Assembly (NCBI GenBank): GCA_030524635.1
Contig: JAUNGG010000038.1
Span: 1 to 39,067, forward strand
Direction of reading: 5' to 3'
DNA length: 39,067 nt
Source of the DNA: Lachnospiraceae bacterium
GTDB taxonomy: Bacteria; Bacillota; Clostridia; Lachnospirales; Lachnospiraceae
Numbering within the stretch: position 1 is the stretch's first letter; each line of letters starts with the position of its first letter. The notes beneath the pieces are model-generated. The model was given only the letters and a program-made list of their open reading frames with translations. It made no database searches and had not been told where the DNA came from. Below are positions 15,855 through 24,680 of the stretch, in pieces. The position numbers and the translations under genes are program-made.

Positions 15855-17018
15855 CTAATACCACCTTACCATCGGCAGCTCATTATTGACTCCCTTCGTA
15901 GCCAAAATCTGATGCAGGTCAATGATCCCATTGTGAAAGGTAGCCGCACAGGAAGCCAGGTACAGCTCCCACATCCGTACAAACCGCTCCTCAAACATCT
16001 TTTGCACCTGCCCGGCCTGCCTGCGGAAATTTTCTTCCCAGCAGAGCAGTGTTTTATTATAATGAAGCCGCAGATCCTCCACATCCAGGGTATGGAATTC
16101 ATCCTCCGCCATACAGGAAAGCATCTCCCGCAGGCTTGGGATCACACCGCCTGGAAAGATATACTTTTTGATCCAGGGATCACCAGGATGCTCCTTCAGT
16201 CCGCTGATAAAATGCAGCAGAAACACGCCGCCAGGCTTCAGCACCTGATTCACACAGTCCACAAATTCCTGATAATTTTCCCGTCCCACATGCTCCACCA
16301 TTCCCACACTGACCACCCGGTCAAAGGTCATTCCGGCAGAGGGCAGATCCCGGTAATCCATCAGGTAGACGGAAAGCTGATCCTCCAGTCCTTCTTTTTC
16401 GATCCGCTGCTCAAACTCTTTTTTCTGCTCCTTGCTTAAGGTGATCCCAACCCCGCGGACGCCATACTTTTTCGCCGCCTCCAGCAAAAGAAATCCCCAT
16501 CCGCAGCCGATGTCCAGAAGACTCATTCCCTCCTTCAGATACAGCTTTTTCAGGATGTAATCTACCTTATTCACCTGAGCCTGATATAAGCTGTCGGTTT
16601 CGCTGCGGAAATACCCGCAGGAATAGCTCATGGTGTCATCCAGCCAGAGCCGGTAAAATTCATTGCCGATGTCATAATGGCTGGACACCTCCTTCTTCTG
16701 GTTTCCCTTGGAAAGAGAGGAAAACAGCAGCTTTTTTAACGCTTTCTCATCCTTTGAAAATTTGCCCATCTGACCTAAAAACAGATCCAACGCCTGATAA
16801 AGATCGCCCTCGATCTCCAGATCTCCATCCATATATGCCTCTCCCAGCGCCAGCGAGGTTCCCTCCAGCAGCCGTTTGGCAGAGACCGGCTTTCGTACTG
16901 TCACAGAAAACCGGGGCGCTCCCTTCCCGATCTGATATTCCTTATCCTTCATCTTAATGGAAAATGGGACCTGATCAAACCGTTCCAGAAAATGCACCAT
17001 CGCCATTTCTTCCAGCAT
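15855..17018 (-). CDS. cfa: cyclopropane-fatty-acyl-phospholipid synthase family methyltransferase
   Basis: A 387-aa SAM-dependent enzyme (PF02353) that adds a methylene bridge to unsaturated acyl chains of membrane phospholipids. An N-terminal lipid-binding region (about residues 1-95) is followed by a Rossmann methyltransferase core. The core has LLDIGCGWGFLLLEAAKKYG (SAM motif I, about 160-180), GVGITLSKEQ, DRVVSVGMVEHVG and IKKYIFPGGVIPSL. Length matches the Cfa family. The start at 17018 follows GAGGAGG by six bases; two more ATGs lie 15 bases upstream and 15 bases downstream. No operon partner is evident. Cyclopropane lipids usually raise acid and stress tolerance. Confidence 0.9.
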   Translation of the reverse strand: MLEEMAMVHFLERFDQVPFSIKMKDKEYQIGKGAPRFSVTVRKPVSAKRLLEGTSLALGEAYMDGDLEIEGDLYQALDLFLGQMGKFSKDEKALKKLLFSSLSKGNQKKEVSSHYDIGNEFYRLWLDDTMSYSCGYFRSETDSLYQAQVNKVDYILKKLYLKEGMSLLDIGCGWGFLLLEAAKKYGVRGVGITLSKEQKKEFEQRIEKEGLEDQLSVYLMDYRDLPSAGMTFDRVVSVGMVEHVGRENYQEFVDCVNQVLKPGGVFLLHFISGLKEHPGDPWIKKYIFPGGVIPSLREMLSCMAEDEFHTLDVEDLRLHYNKTLLCWEENFRRQAGQVQKMFEERFVRMWELYLASCAATFHNGIIDLHQILATKGVNNELPMVRWY

Positions 17019-17168
17019 TTCGTTCCTCCTCATAATTTCAGGACCGCATTCACAGTTTGCAGCCGCTTATGGCATTCCGTCCTGCAGACCAAAATCAATC
17101 CTGAGTGATCGCTTCTGCAATCATATTTCCCATTTTTTCAAGATTTATCCGGAATATCTGCAAGGAGC

Positions 17169-17195
17169 ACCTGTTTTATTAAGATGGAAACAGGT
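17169..17195. terminator. weak hairpin between the ZIP and cfa genes
   Basis: Eight-bp stem (acctgttt 17169-17176 with aaacaggt 17188-17195, 11-base loop) 24 bases after the ZIP stop. Neither strand has a real U-tract, so terminator function is uncertain. The remaining bases from 17019 to 17218 show no gene. Confidence 0.3.
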
Positions 17196-17218
17196 ATTTA
17201 ATAATTTGACAGCCGCAT

Positions 17219-17992
17219 TTACCCCAGCATCACATCCAGGGTCATCATGATCAGAAAACCCAGGGCAGCTCCTACCGTTCCAATATGAGAATGAGGCTCC
17301 TGGGCTGCCTCCGGTATCAGCTCCTCCACCACCACATACACCATGGCTCCGGCAGCAAAGGCCAGAAGATAGGGCAGAATCGGAGTAATAAAGGCCGACA
17401 GCAAAATGGTCAGCAGGGCCGCTGCCGGCTCCACCGCACCGGATGCCGTTCCATAATAAAACGCGCGGCGCTTCCTCATTCCTTCCGCCCGCAGCGGCAG
17501 AGAGATGATGGCGCCCTCCGGGAAATTCTGGACGGCGATCCCCACCGCCAGGGCAAAGGCATCTGCCGCAGTAATTCCCGCTGTCCCGGACAGCATTCCT
17601 GCAAAGGCGACTCCCACTGCCATCCCCTCTGGAATATTGTGGATGGTAACGGCCAGGATCAGCATGGCATTCTTGGACAGTCTGCTTCCAGCCTTCCCTC
17701 CTTTTTCCTGTATATAGATCTCCGGCACTACCTGATCCAAAAGCAGCATGGTGGCAATGCCCACAGAAAAGCCCACAGCTGCCGGAACAAAGGACAGCCT
17801 TCCCATCCCCTCTGACATATTGATGGACGGAATCAAAAGCGACCAGACAGAGGCCGCCAGCATCACACCGGCTGCAAATCCAAGCAGCGATTTCTGCACA
17901 TTCACCCGGATCTCGCCCATCAAAAAGAAAACGCAGGCGGCTCCGGCAGTGGTTCCCACAAACGGAATCATAATTCCTAAAAATGAATTCAT
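17219..17992 (-). CDS. ZIP family divalent metal transporter
   Basis: A 257-aa membrane protein with eight hydrophobic segments. The ZIP binuclear metal site is visible: HNIPEGMAVGVAFAG (TM4, about residues 117-131) and QNFPEGAIISLPL (TM5, about 154-166). VEELIPEA near the C-terminus is also typical of bacterial ZupT/GufA-type members. It imports zinc or another divalent cation down its gradient. In TM5 the HxxPE motif begins with Gln rather than His, as in the GufA branch. The start at 17992 is preceded by GGGGAGAG. It follows the small gene at 18082-18417 by 89 bases and may share its transcript. Confidence 0.88.
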   Translation of the reverse strand: MNSFLGIMIPFVGTTAGAACVFFLMGEIRVNVQKSLLGFAAGVMLAASVWSLLIPSINMSEGMGRLSFVPAAVGFSVGIATMLLLDQVVPEIYIQEKGGKAGSRLSKNAMLILAVTIHNIPEGMAVGVAFAGMLSGTAGITAADAFALAVGIAVQNFPEGAIISLPLRAEGMRKRRAFYYGTASGAVEPAAALLTILLSAFITPILPYLLAFAAGAMVYVVVEELIPEAAQEPHSHIGTVGAALGFLIMMTLDVMLG

Positions 17993-18081
17993 ATGAAATC
18001 TCTCCCCTCACTACTTAACCTATGCCTCCTCTTGAAAAAAGTTCTGGGAGACAGGTAAAAAGGCGGAAAGATTCCACGATC

Positions 18082-18417
18082 TTATCCCATCAGCACCATA
18101 TGGGCAATGGAAACCGGATCATTGTCCGCAAAGCTCTGCGCACAGATCTGGATATTGTAAACATGCTCTTCTGCAAGGCTTAATGCAGCGGCGATCTCCT
18201 TTATGGTTTTTCCTTCTTCCGCCAGCTTCAACACCTGCCTTACCTCCTCTGCAGTCCGCTCTACCTCCAGATCACCATTTAAGTGGAATGGCTCATCATC
18301 CTCGGGACTCATAAAATCCTCCAGCTTCAGATCCTCCATCCCTTCCTCAGCCTGGTAAAAATCCTCGGAGATATCCCAATCCGCTGCTGCTTGCTTTCCT
18401 GTCTTTTCCTCTTCCAT
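18082..18417 (-). CDS. small acidic protein with a helix-turn-helix-like C-terminal half
   Basis: A 111-aa protein I do not recognise by name. Residues 1-55 are strongly acidic and probably disordered (MEEEKTGKQ, EDDEPFHLNGD). Residues 60-98 read VRQVLKLAEEGKTIKEIAAALSLAEEHVYNIQ, resembling the helix-turn-helix of sigma-70 region 4 or a resolvase/DUF-type wHTH. It has a good ribosome site (AAGGAAGG) and no signal peptide or membrane segment. It lies between the orphan peptide-binding lipoprotein (140 bases upstream) and the ZIP gene. A regulatory or adaptor role is only a guess. Confidence 0.6.
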   Translation of the reverse strand: MEEEKTGKQAAADWDISEDFYQAEEGMEDLKLEDFMSPEDDEPFHLNGDLEVERTAEEVRQVLKLAEEGKTIKEIAAALSLAEEHVYNIQICAQSFADNDPVSIAHMVLMG

Positions 18418-18556
18418 GTGTCGTTCCTTCCTTTCTGTTTTTATCTGCTTCTTATTTGGTTCTTATCCATTTTTTTGTATCGCGAAGCTTTTTCTACCCT
18501 TTCCTTTCAGCCGGCGCTTCTGATAGTTTCTTCCAAGCGCGTCCATCCGATAACAT

Positions 18557-20248
18557 CTACCTGGCAGAAGCCTCACCTGCTTCCTTCCATGCATGACTCC
18601 ACACCCGGTTCACTCCGATGGTGTGGAACTGCGCATTTTTCACAGTGCTGCGCAGCAGCATGCCGTTGGCCTTCTCACATACCGGGAAGATCACCGCCTG
18701 CTCCAGCACCCGGGCCTCGGCCTGATGAAGTGTCTCCCACCGGGCCGCAGCATCCAGCGTCAGCGGCTCCTGGCTGGCTGACGCAATCAGCTGGTCATAA
18801 ACCGGATCGGACCATTTTCCGTAGTTAAAGGCGGAATCTGTGGTCCACATATCAAGAAATGCCAGCGGGTCGCTGTAATCAGCTCCCCATCTGGTAAGCC
18901 CCAGCTCATAGTCACCAGACGCCATCCTCTCCAGACGCATTTTCTTGGGAACCGGCTCCAGCTGTATGGCAACACCGGGAAGAGCATTCTGGATCTCCTC
19001 CTGCAGAAACTGCCCCAGGTTTCCTGCTGCTTCCGTGTCCTCGATCAGCAGGGTAAAGGTAAATGCATCCTGCCCCAGCTCCTGCTTTGCCTGCTCCAGA
19101 TACCGGGCTGCAAGCTCCTTATCGGTCTTTAGATATTCTGCAGCTCCATCCCGAAAATCCTGCCCATCCGGTCCGTACATGGAATTCGCCGGAACTGCGC
19201 AGTAGGCGGCCTTAGAGCCGTCCTTCATCACCATAGAAACTGCTGTTTCCTTATCGTAGGACAAGGCAAGAGCCATCCGCAGGCTTTCATTTTCCAGTCC
19301 TGCTGTGCGCAGATTGGGTGAAATGTACCAGAGGGAGCCCAGAGGAAGGGACCGGAATTCCGGAGAATCCCCGTACAGCTCCACCTGCTTGCCAGACAGA
19401 AGGGCCATATCCAGCATTCCCTGCTCATATACCATCAAGGCCTGCTGAGAGTCCTTTACTACCTGATAGGAAATCTCGTCCAGTTTTACCCTGTCTGCCT
19501 GCCAGTAATCTGGATTTTTCACCAGACGGATCTCCTGTCCCGCAGGCTGATAATACTCCAGACAGAAGGGGCCGTTTCCCAGCACAGTGTCCGGAGAAAT
19601 TCCGTACTGTCCCTGGCAGCTTTCAAAAAAGGCCTGGTTCATAGGATAAAATTCCGGCAGCGCCAGCATGGAGATGAAATAAGGCACCGGCCGTGACAGC
19701 TCCACCTCCAGGACCTTCTCATCCGCCGCCCTTACCCCTAACAGCTTGGCATCTGCAGTGCCGGAAAGGATCTCCTCTGCATGCAGCAGTCCGGCAATCC
19801 GGAATAAAGCGGCATTCTCATTGCCCTGATCCGGGTCGATTCCCCGCCGCCAGCTGTACACAAAGTCCTCTGCTGTCACCGGCTGACCATCAGACCACAC
19901 AGCATCCCGCAGATAAAACCGGTAGCTCCTGCCATCCTGAGAGACCTCCATCCGCTCTGCCATAGCCGGTTTGGGACTTCCATTCTCATCTATGGTGTAA
20001 AGTCCTTCCATCAGACATGCGATCACCTCAAACGAAGCACTGTCCACCGCTGCCTGAGGGTCTAAGGTGGAAATTTCTGCATCCAGCTGAAGATTCAGCA
20101 CCTGGCTGTCCTCTGATCGGATAGTTCCATTCTCCCTGCTGCCTGCAGCCGGCGGCTGTGCTTCATAAGCCTTTTGGGCTCTGCAGCCGGATCCCGCCAT
20201 TATCAGGCCGATTGCCAGAACACCTGCTAGTATTCGATTCTTTTTCAA
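18557..20248 (-). CDS. peptide ABC transporter substrate-binding lipoprotein (OppA/SBP_bac_5 family)
   Basis: A 563-aa extracytoplasmic lipoprotein that binds oligopeptides. The signal peptide ends at a lipobox-like G19-S-G-C22. The SBP_bac_5 domain includes LDPQAAVDSASFEVIACLMEG, the signature RFYLRDAVWSDGQPVTAEDFVYSWRR (about residues 108-133), GNGPFCLEYYQP and TRWGADYSDPLAFLDMW. Translation appears to start at TTG (20248) with GAGGAA a few bases upstream; the next in-frame ATG is inside the signal peptide. No permease or ATPase genes are nearby, so it is an orphan receptor that must serve a transporter elsewhere, or act in peptide sensing. Confidence 0.87.
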   Translation of the reverse strand: MKKNRILAGVLAIGLIMAGSGCRAQKAYEAQPPAAGSRENGTIRSEDSQVLNLQLDAEISTLDPQAAVDSASFEVIACLMEGLYTIDENGSPKPAMAERMEVSQDGRSYRFYLRDAVWSDGQPVTAEDFVYSWRRGIDPDQGNENAALFRIAGLLHAEEILSGTADAKLLGVRAADEKVLEVELSRPVPYFISMLALPEFYPMNQAFFESCQGQYGISPDTVLGNGPFCLEYYQPAGQEIRLVKNPDYWQADRVKLDEISYQVVKDSQQALMVYEQGMLDMALLSGKQVELYGDSPEFRSLPLGSLWYISPNLRTAGLENESLRMALALSYDKETAVSMVMKDGSKAAYCAVPANSMYGPDGQDFRDGAAEYLKTDKELAARYLEQAKQELGQDAFTFTLLIEDTEAAGNLGQFLQEEIQNALPGVAIQLEPVPKKMRLERMASGDYELGLTRWGADYSDPLAFLDMWTTDSAFNYGKWSDPVYDQLIASASQEPLTLDAAARWETLHQAEARVLEQAVIFPVCEKANGMLLRSTVKNAQFHTIGVNRVWSHAWKEAGEASAR

Positions 20249-20282
20249 GTCATTTCCTCATTTCTTTACAAGTTTCCTGGCA

Positions 20283-20311
20283 ATTATACCGTATTTTTCA
20301 TATGAATACAA
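20283..20311 (-). promoter_or_regulatory. promoter of the peptide-binding lipoprotein gene
   Basis: Minus-strand -35 TTGTAT (20311-20306), 17-base spacer, perfect -10 TATAAT (20288-20283), 35 bases before the TTG start. Confidence 0.65.
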
Positions 20312-20378
20312 GTAACGATTCATTGGCCTTGGCAGAGCCGGCCCCAGCGCAGCGATTCTAAAAATGTGGAAAAGCAGA

Positions 20379-20423
20379 CAAAAATCAGAGATGCGGAAAA
20401 CAAGGTCTTCCACATCTCTGATT
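20379..20423 (-). terminator. terminator of the O-acetylhomoserine sulfhydrylase gene
   Basis: Stem AATCAGAGATG (20383-20393) with its complement at 20413-20423, extended by four more pairs after one mismatch. On the minus strand it is followed by TTTTTGTCTG, 28 bases past the stop codon. Confidence 0.7.
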
Positions 20424-20450
20424 GATTGCCTCTGATTGATTTACTCTGGT

Positions 20451-21740
20451 TTACTCTTTCACCGCCTCAAATGCCTGCTCCAGATCCCAGATAATATCGT
20501 CAATATGCTCGGTTCCGATGGAAAGGCGGATCGTGTTGGGGTAGATTCCCTGCTCTGCCAGTTCCTGATCATTAAGCTGAGAATGGGTGGTGGAGGCCGG
20601 ATGGATCACCAGTGACTTTACATCCGCCACATTCGCCAGAAGAGAAAACAGCTTCAGGTGATCGATAAAATCCATGGCCTTTCGACGGTCGCCCTTGATC
20701 TCAAATGTAAAGATGGAACCTCCTCCATTCGGGAAATACTTCTGATACAACGCCTTCTGCCGGGGATCGTCTGTGATGGACGGGTGATGAACCCGCTCTA
20801 CCTGGGGATGAGACTGCAGGAACTGAACCACCTTCAGCGCATTTTCCACATGGCGCTCCACCCGCAGGGATAAGGTTTCCAGACCCTGGAGCAGCAGAAA
20901 TACATTAAATGGAGATAAGGTTGCCCCTGTGTCCCTCAGAAGAATCGCCCGGATCTTGGTCACAAAAGCTGCCGGTCCTACTGCCTTCGTAAAACTGATG
21001 CCGTGATAGCTTGGATTGGGCTCTGTCAGGGAGGGGAACTTTCCAGATGCCTCCCAGTCAAATTTTCCACTGTCTACGATCACACCTCCAAGGGTAGTTC
21101 CATGACCGCCGATAAACTTGGTAGCGGAGTGAACCACGATATCAGCTCCATATTCGATGGGTCGGATCAGGTACGGGGTGCCGAAGGTATTATCGATCAC
21201 CAGGGGAATCTTATGAGCATGAGCAATCCTTGCAATTGCTTCTATATCAACTACATCTGAATTCGGATTTCCAAGCGTTTCAATGAAAACTGCTTTCGTG
21301 TTTTCCTGGATTGCCGCTTCCAGCTGATCCAGCTGAAATGGATCCACAAAGGTGGTTTCTACCCCATAATCCCGGAAGGTATGGGCCAAATAATTATAGG
21401 TTCCGCCGTAGATATTGTTGGCAGAAACGATATGGTCTCCCTGGTGAGCCAGGTTCTGGAAAGTATAGGCGATTGCTGCTGCTCCGGAAGCCACTGCCAG
21501 CGCGGCTACACCGCCCTCCAGCGCTGCCATTCTCTGCTCAAATACATCCTCGGTGGGGTTTGTCAGCCTTCCATAAATATTTCCTGCATCAGACAGGCCG
21601 AATCTGGCTGCTGCATGGTCACAATTATGAAATACATAAGATGCCGTCTGGTAAATCGGCACGGCTCTGGCATCCGTTGCCGGATCTGGATTTTCCTGTC
21701 CTACATGAAGCTGTAAGGTTTCAAACTTAAACTTTCTCAT
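20451..21740 (-). CDS. metY: O-acetylhomoserine aminocarboxypropyltransferase / cysteine synthase family PLP enzyme
   Basis: A 429-aa cytoplasmic enzyme of the Cys/Met metabolism PLP family, at the typical length of O-acetylhomoserine sulfhydrylases. It has FETLQLHVGQENPDPATDAR and VPIYQTASYVFHN at the N-terminus, IYGRLTNPTEDVFEQRMA, the IDNTFGTPYLIRPIEYGAD block and the PLP-binding lysine in VVHSATKFIGGHGT (about residue 209). It makes homocysteine from O-acetylhomoserine and sulfide, or methionine with methanethiol. It is monocistronic with a perfect consensus promoter. I see no S-box in its 5' region. Together with the patB locus it gives two sulfur amino acid genes in this window. Confidence 0.92.
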   Translation of the reverse strand: MRKFKFETLQLHVGQENPDPATDARAVPIYQTASYVFHNCDHAAARFGLSDAGNIYGRLTNPTEDVFEQRMAALEGGVAALAVASGAAAIAYTFQNLAHQGDHIVSANNIYGGTYNYLAHTFRDYGVETTFVDPFQLDQLEAAIQENTKAVFIETLGNPNSDVVDIEAIARIAHAHKIPLVIDNTFGTPYLIRPIEYGADIVVHSATKFIGGHGTTLGGVIVDSGKFDWEASGKFPSLTEPNPSYHGISFTKAVGPAAFVTKIRAILLRDTGATLSPFNVFLLLQGLETLSLRVERHVENALKVVQFLQSHPQVERVHHPSITDDPRQKALYQKYFPNGGGSIFTFEIKGDRRKAMDFIDHLKLFSLLANVADVKSLVIHPASTTHSQLNDQELAEQGIYPNTIRLSIGTEHIDDIIWDLEQAFEAVKE

Positions 21741-21857
21741 GATTCAATTTCCCTCCTGTGTGTACAGTGATCTGACTGCTTTGTTCTGCTTTTCGTTTTT
21801 TCTTTTAATTTTCATATAATTCATATCGGTTTAGTATGTTTTTATTGCTTGTGTTGA

Positions 21858-21886
21858 ATTATACGGAATAAATTGGTAAATGTCAA
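21858..21886 (-). promoter_or_regulatory. consensus promoter of the metY-like gene
   Basis: Minus-strand TTGACA (21886-21881), 17-base spacer, TATAAT (21863-21858): a perfect consensus vegetative promoter. The leader to the start codon is about 110 bases and holds no recognised riboswitch. Confidence 0.85.
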
Positions 21887-21941
21887 CTACTTTTTTATTC
21901 TTTTTTAGCATTCAGAGGAGGGACTTAATGTTCTATCCTTT

Positions 21942-23810
21942 TTATTTTTCCTTCAGCGCCCTCATGGAATTTAAGATGGCGATCACCGATACTCCCACGT
22001 CTGCAAACACAGCCTCCCACATATTGGCCATACCGCAGGCGCCCAGGATCAGCACCAGCGCCTTTACTCCAAGGGCAAAGACAATATTCTGCTTTACGAT
22101 CCGCAGCGTCTTTCTGGAGATCCTTACCACCGATGCAATCTTTTGCACATCATCATCCATTAAAACCACATCAGCAGCTTCGATGGCTGCATCCGAGCCC
22201 ATGCTGCCCATGGCGATTCCAATGTCCGCCCGGGTCAGCACCGGCGCATCATTGATGCCGTCGCCTACAAAGGCAAGACGCTGCTTTTCCGGCTGCTTGT
22301 TCAGCAGCCCCTCCACCCGGCTGACCTTATCTGCAGGCAGCAGCTCTGCATGCACCTCATCCAGGCCCAGCTCATCTGCTACTGCCTGGGCTGTTTCCTT
22401 CCGGTCGCCGGTCAGCATCACGCATTTCTTAACACCTACCTGCTTCATAGCCCGGATGGCTTCCTTTGCCCCATCCTTGATGGTATCGGAGATCACAATG
22501 GTTCCGGCAAATTTCCCGTCACATGCCACATATACCACAGTCCCAATGCTCCGGCACTCCACATAAGGAATTCCCATCTGCTTCATCAGCCTTCCATTGC
22601 CCACCAGCACGGCACGGCCTTCCACCTTGGCGCGGATTCCATGTCCTGGGATCTCCTCCACATCCTCCACCAGGCTTACGTCAACCGGCTTTCCGTAGGC
22701 TGCCTTGATGGAATTGGAGATGGGGTGATTGGAATAGCCTTCGCCAAAGGCTGCCAGACGCAGCACCTGCTCCTCTGTCCCCTGCTCCGGAATGATCTGA
22801 GTCACCTTAAATTCTCCCTTGGTCAACGTTCCGGTCTTGTCAAAGACAATGGTAGTCATCTCAGCCACTGCCTCCAGGTAATTGCTTCCCTTCACCAGTA
22901 CACCAATCTTCGATGCTGCTCCAATACCGCCGAAAAATCCCAGAGGAACCGAGATCACCAGCGCACAGGGGCAGGATATTACCAGGAAGATGCAGGCCCT
23001 CTGGATCCACTCGCTCCAGCCGCCGCCTAAGATCAAAGGAGGCAGCACCGCCAGGACCGCTGCTCCGATGGTGACCACCGGAGTATAGTAGCGGGCAAAC
23101 CGGGTGATAAAATTCTCCACCTTGGCCTTCTTGCTTCCTGCGTTCTCCACCAACTCCAGGATCTTGGCCACAGTGGAATCCTCAAATGCCTTGGTCACCT
23201 GTACCTTCAGCGTTCCGCTGCCATTCACACAGCCGCTGATGATCTCATCCCCCACGGAAGCCTTTCGTGGAACAGATTCGCCGGTCAGCGCCGCAGTATC
23301 GATCATGGACTCTCCTTCCACTACCCGGCCATCCAGAGGGATCCGCTCTCCTGCCTTGATCACAATAATATCTCCCGGCTCCACATCATCCGGGTCCACC
23401 TGCACCAATTGTCCATCCTGCTCAATATTGGCATATTCCGGGCAAATGTTCATCATTTCCGTAATCGACTGCCGAGAACGGCTTACCGCATAATTCTGGA
23501 ACAGCTCTCCTACCTGATAAAACAGCATAACCGCCAGGGCTTCTGAATATTCTCCTACGCCAAATGCACCGAAGGTGGCGATCATCATCAGGAAATTTTC
23601 ATCAAAGATCTGGCCGTGACGGATATTACGTGCCGCCTTCCAGATAATATCATATCCAATCAAAAGATATGGGATCAAATACGCCGCAAATCCCAGCGGA
23701 AACTGTTTCAGCCAGGGCAGAGCCCCGGTCTTATCTCCAGCCATCAGCCCTGCAAATAATACAAATGTCACCAGGATGCGGGCCAGCATCTTCTTCTGCT
23801 TCTCGGTCAT
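21942..23810 (-). CDS. cadA: heavy-metal translocating P-type ATPase (Zn/Cd/Pb class)
   Basis: A 622-aa P1B ATPase that exports soft divalent metals. It has the actuator motif TGES, the membrane metal site SCPCAL, phosphorylation site DKTGTLTKG and hinge GDGINDAPVLTRAD. The last helices carry a lysine in ALGVKALVLIL and an aspartate in FADVGVS, the pattern of the P1B-2 (Zn/Cd/Pb) subgroup, not the copper subgroup. There is no N-terminal HMA domain; a separate HMA protein is encoded upstream. I place the start at the second ATG (23810), since AAAGGAG abuts the first ATG but lies nine bases before the second. It is the last gene of the metal operon, after a 215-base gap. Confidence 0.9.
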   Translation of the reverse strand: MTEKQKKMLARILVTFVLFAGLMAGDKTGALPWLKQFPLGFAAYLIPYLLIGYDIIWKAARNIRHGQIFDENFLMMIATFGAFGVGEYSEALAVMLFYQVGELFQNYAVSRSRQSITEMMNICPEYANIEQDGQLVQVDPDDVEPGDIIVIKAGERIPLDGRVVEGESMIDTAALTGESVPRKASVGDEIISGCVNGSGTLKVQVTKAFEDSTVAKILELVENAGSKKAKVENFITRFARYYTPVVTIGAAVLAVLPPLILGGGWSEWIQRACIFLVISCPCALVISVPLGFFGGIGAASKIGVLVKGSNYLEAVAEMTTIVFDKTGTLTKGEFKVTQIIPEQGTEEQVLRLAAFGEGYSNHPISNSIKAAYGKPVDVSLVEDVEEIPGHGIRAKVEGRAVLVGNGRLMKQMGIPYVECRSIGTVVYVACDGKFAGTIVISDTIKDGAKEAIRAMKQVGVKKCVMLTGDRKETAQAVADELGLDEVHAELLPADKVSRVEGLLNKQPEKQRLAFVGDGINDAPVLTRADIGIAMGSMGSDAAIEAADVVLMDDDVQKIASVVRISRKTLRIVKQNIVFALGVKALVLILGACGMANMWEAVFADVGVSVIAILNSMRALKEK

Positions 23811-23955
23811 TCCTTCCATCTCCTTTCATCGGTCTGCCCGTTTTATTCGGGCATAAAGGGATTTTTTGCCTTTTTTTAGCGTGCCTGAAAATCCCCTCCC
23901 ATTCATGCAGAGGGAATCCTTCAAACACGCTCTCCTGCTTCATTCTGTGATTTTA

Positions 23956-24011
23956 CTGCCGCCGGGCCGTTCACTCTCCGGTTCCCTTTCCCGGCTTTGC
24001 TGCCGCCGGGC
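23956..24011. repeat. 12-bp direct repeat in the HMA-cadA gap
   Basis: The sequence ctgccgccgggc occurs at 23956-23967 and again at 24000-24011, with a small CCGG..CCGG hairpin between. The whole gap (23811-24025) has no convincing gene. Confidence 0.4.
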
Positions 24012-24025
24012 TGCCTTTTGGCCGA

Positions 24026-24244
24026 CTACATCAGGATCTTGCAGTCCGGCTCCACCTTTGCACAGCATGCAACTACCTGCTTCATGATCTCGTCAAACTT
24101 GTCATCCTCTGCATCGATGGTCATCTTCTGCATCATAAAGCTGACGCTGGCATCATGGACGCCTGGAAGCTTCTTAATAGCATCCTCCATCTTTGCTGCA
24201 CAGTTTGCACAATCCAGATCCTGTAACTTAAATTTCTTCTTCAT
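24026..24244 (-). CDS. heavy-metal-associated (HMA) domain protein, metal chaperone
   Basis: A 72-aa ferredoxin-fold HMA protein. The metal site is DLDCANCAAKMEDAI (about residues 8-22), with CxxC inside DCANC; this DCxxC form is common in Zn/Cd P1B partners. The C-terminus carries extra cysteines (VVACCAKVEPDCKIL), which is unusual and may give a second metal site. The start at 24244 follows GGAGG at good spacing. It lies 16 bases after the ArsR-type gene and upstream of the ATPase, which itself lacks an HMA domain, so it probably acts in trans as that pump's metal-binding domain. Confidence 0.88.
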   Translation of the reverse strand: MKKKFKLQDLDCANCAAKMEDAIKKLPGVHDASVSFMMQKMTIDAEDDKFDEIMKQVVACCAKVEPDCKILM

Positions 24245-24260
24245 TTCCTTATCCTCCTGA

Positions 24261-24620
24261 TTATTCTTCAATATGCTCCCGTCCCTGATCGATGATCGTC
24301 CTCACATGGTCATCTGCCAGGGAATAAAAGACCTGCTTCCCCTCCCTGCGGCTCTTTACCAGCTTCGACTGCTTTAAGATCTTAAGCTGATGGGAGATGG
24401 CGGACTGAGTCATGTTCAGTGTCTGGGCAATGTCGCAGACACAAAGCTCTGCCTCGAACAACACATACAAAATGCGGATCCGGGTGGAATCCCCGAACAC
24501 CTTGAAAAGCTCTGCCAGATCATACAGCTCATCTTCATCCGGCATCTTTTCATTCACTGCTTTTACCAGCTCCTCGTGTACCAGGCAGGTATCACAGCAT
24601 TCTACATCGTGAATCGCCAA
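24261..24620 (-). CDS. ArsR/SmtB family metal-responsive repressor (CadC-like)
   Basis: A 119-aa winged-helix repressor. Two metal sites can be read. One is alpha3N type: ELCVCDIA with N-terminal cysteines in VECCDTC. The other is alpha5 type: D-x-H-x10-H-x2-E in DDHVRTIIDQGREHIEE. The DNA-recognition helix is LNMTQSAISHQLKILKQSKLV. CadC of Staphylococcus has the same pairing of sites and responds to Cd, Pb and Zn. It leads the operon with the HMA chaperone and P1B ATPase, and a typical ArsR-family dyad overlaps the start of its transcript, consistent with autorepression relieved by metal. Confidence 0.9.
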   Translation of the reverse strand: MAIHDVECCDTCLVHEELVKAVNEKMPDEDELYDLAELFKVFGDSTRIRILYVLFEAELCVCDIAQTLNMTQSAISHQLKILKQSKLVKSRREGKQVFYSLADDHVRTIIDQGREHIEE

Positions 24621-24658
24621 ATCATCACTTCCCCGCTTTTATTTTTTCTTTTCATCAT

Positions 24659-24674
24659 ATGAATAATTGTTCAT
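24659..24674. promoter_or_regulatory. ArsR/SmtB operator
   Basis: Perfect inverted repeat ATGAA-N6-TTCAT, within CATATGAATAATTGTTCATG. It matches the TGAA-N6-TTCA core of SmtB/ZiaR/CadC operators and lies at the predicted transcription start of the metal operon. Confidence 0.75.
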
Positions 24675-24680
24675 GTGTTT

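Noticed and set aside
21741-21857. Possible S-box (SAM) riboswitch before the metY-like gene
   Set aside because: None of the S-box conserved blocks is present in the leader.
23731-23943. Small minus-strand ORF in the HMA-cadA gap
   Set aside because: No ribosome site, and it runs into the cadA frame; the composition looks like chance.
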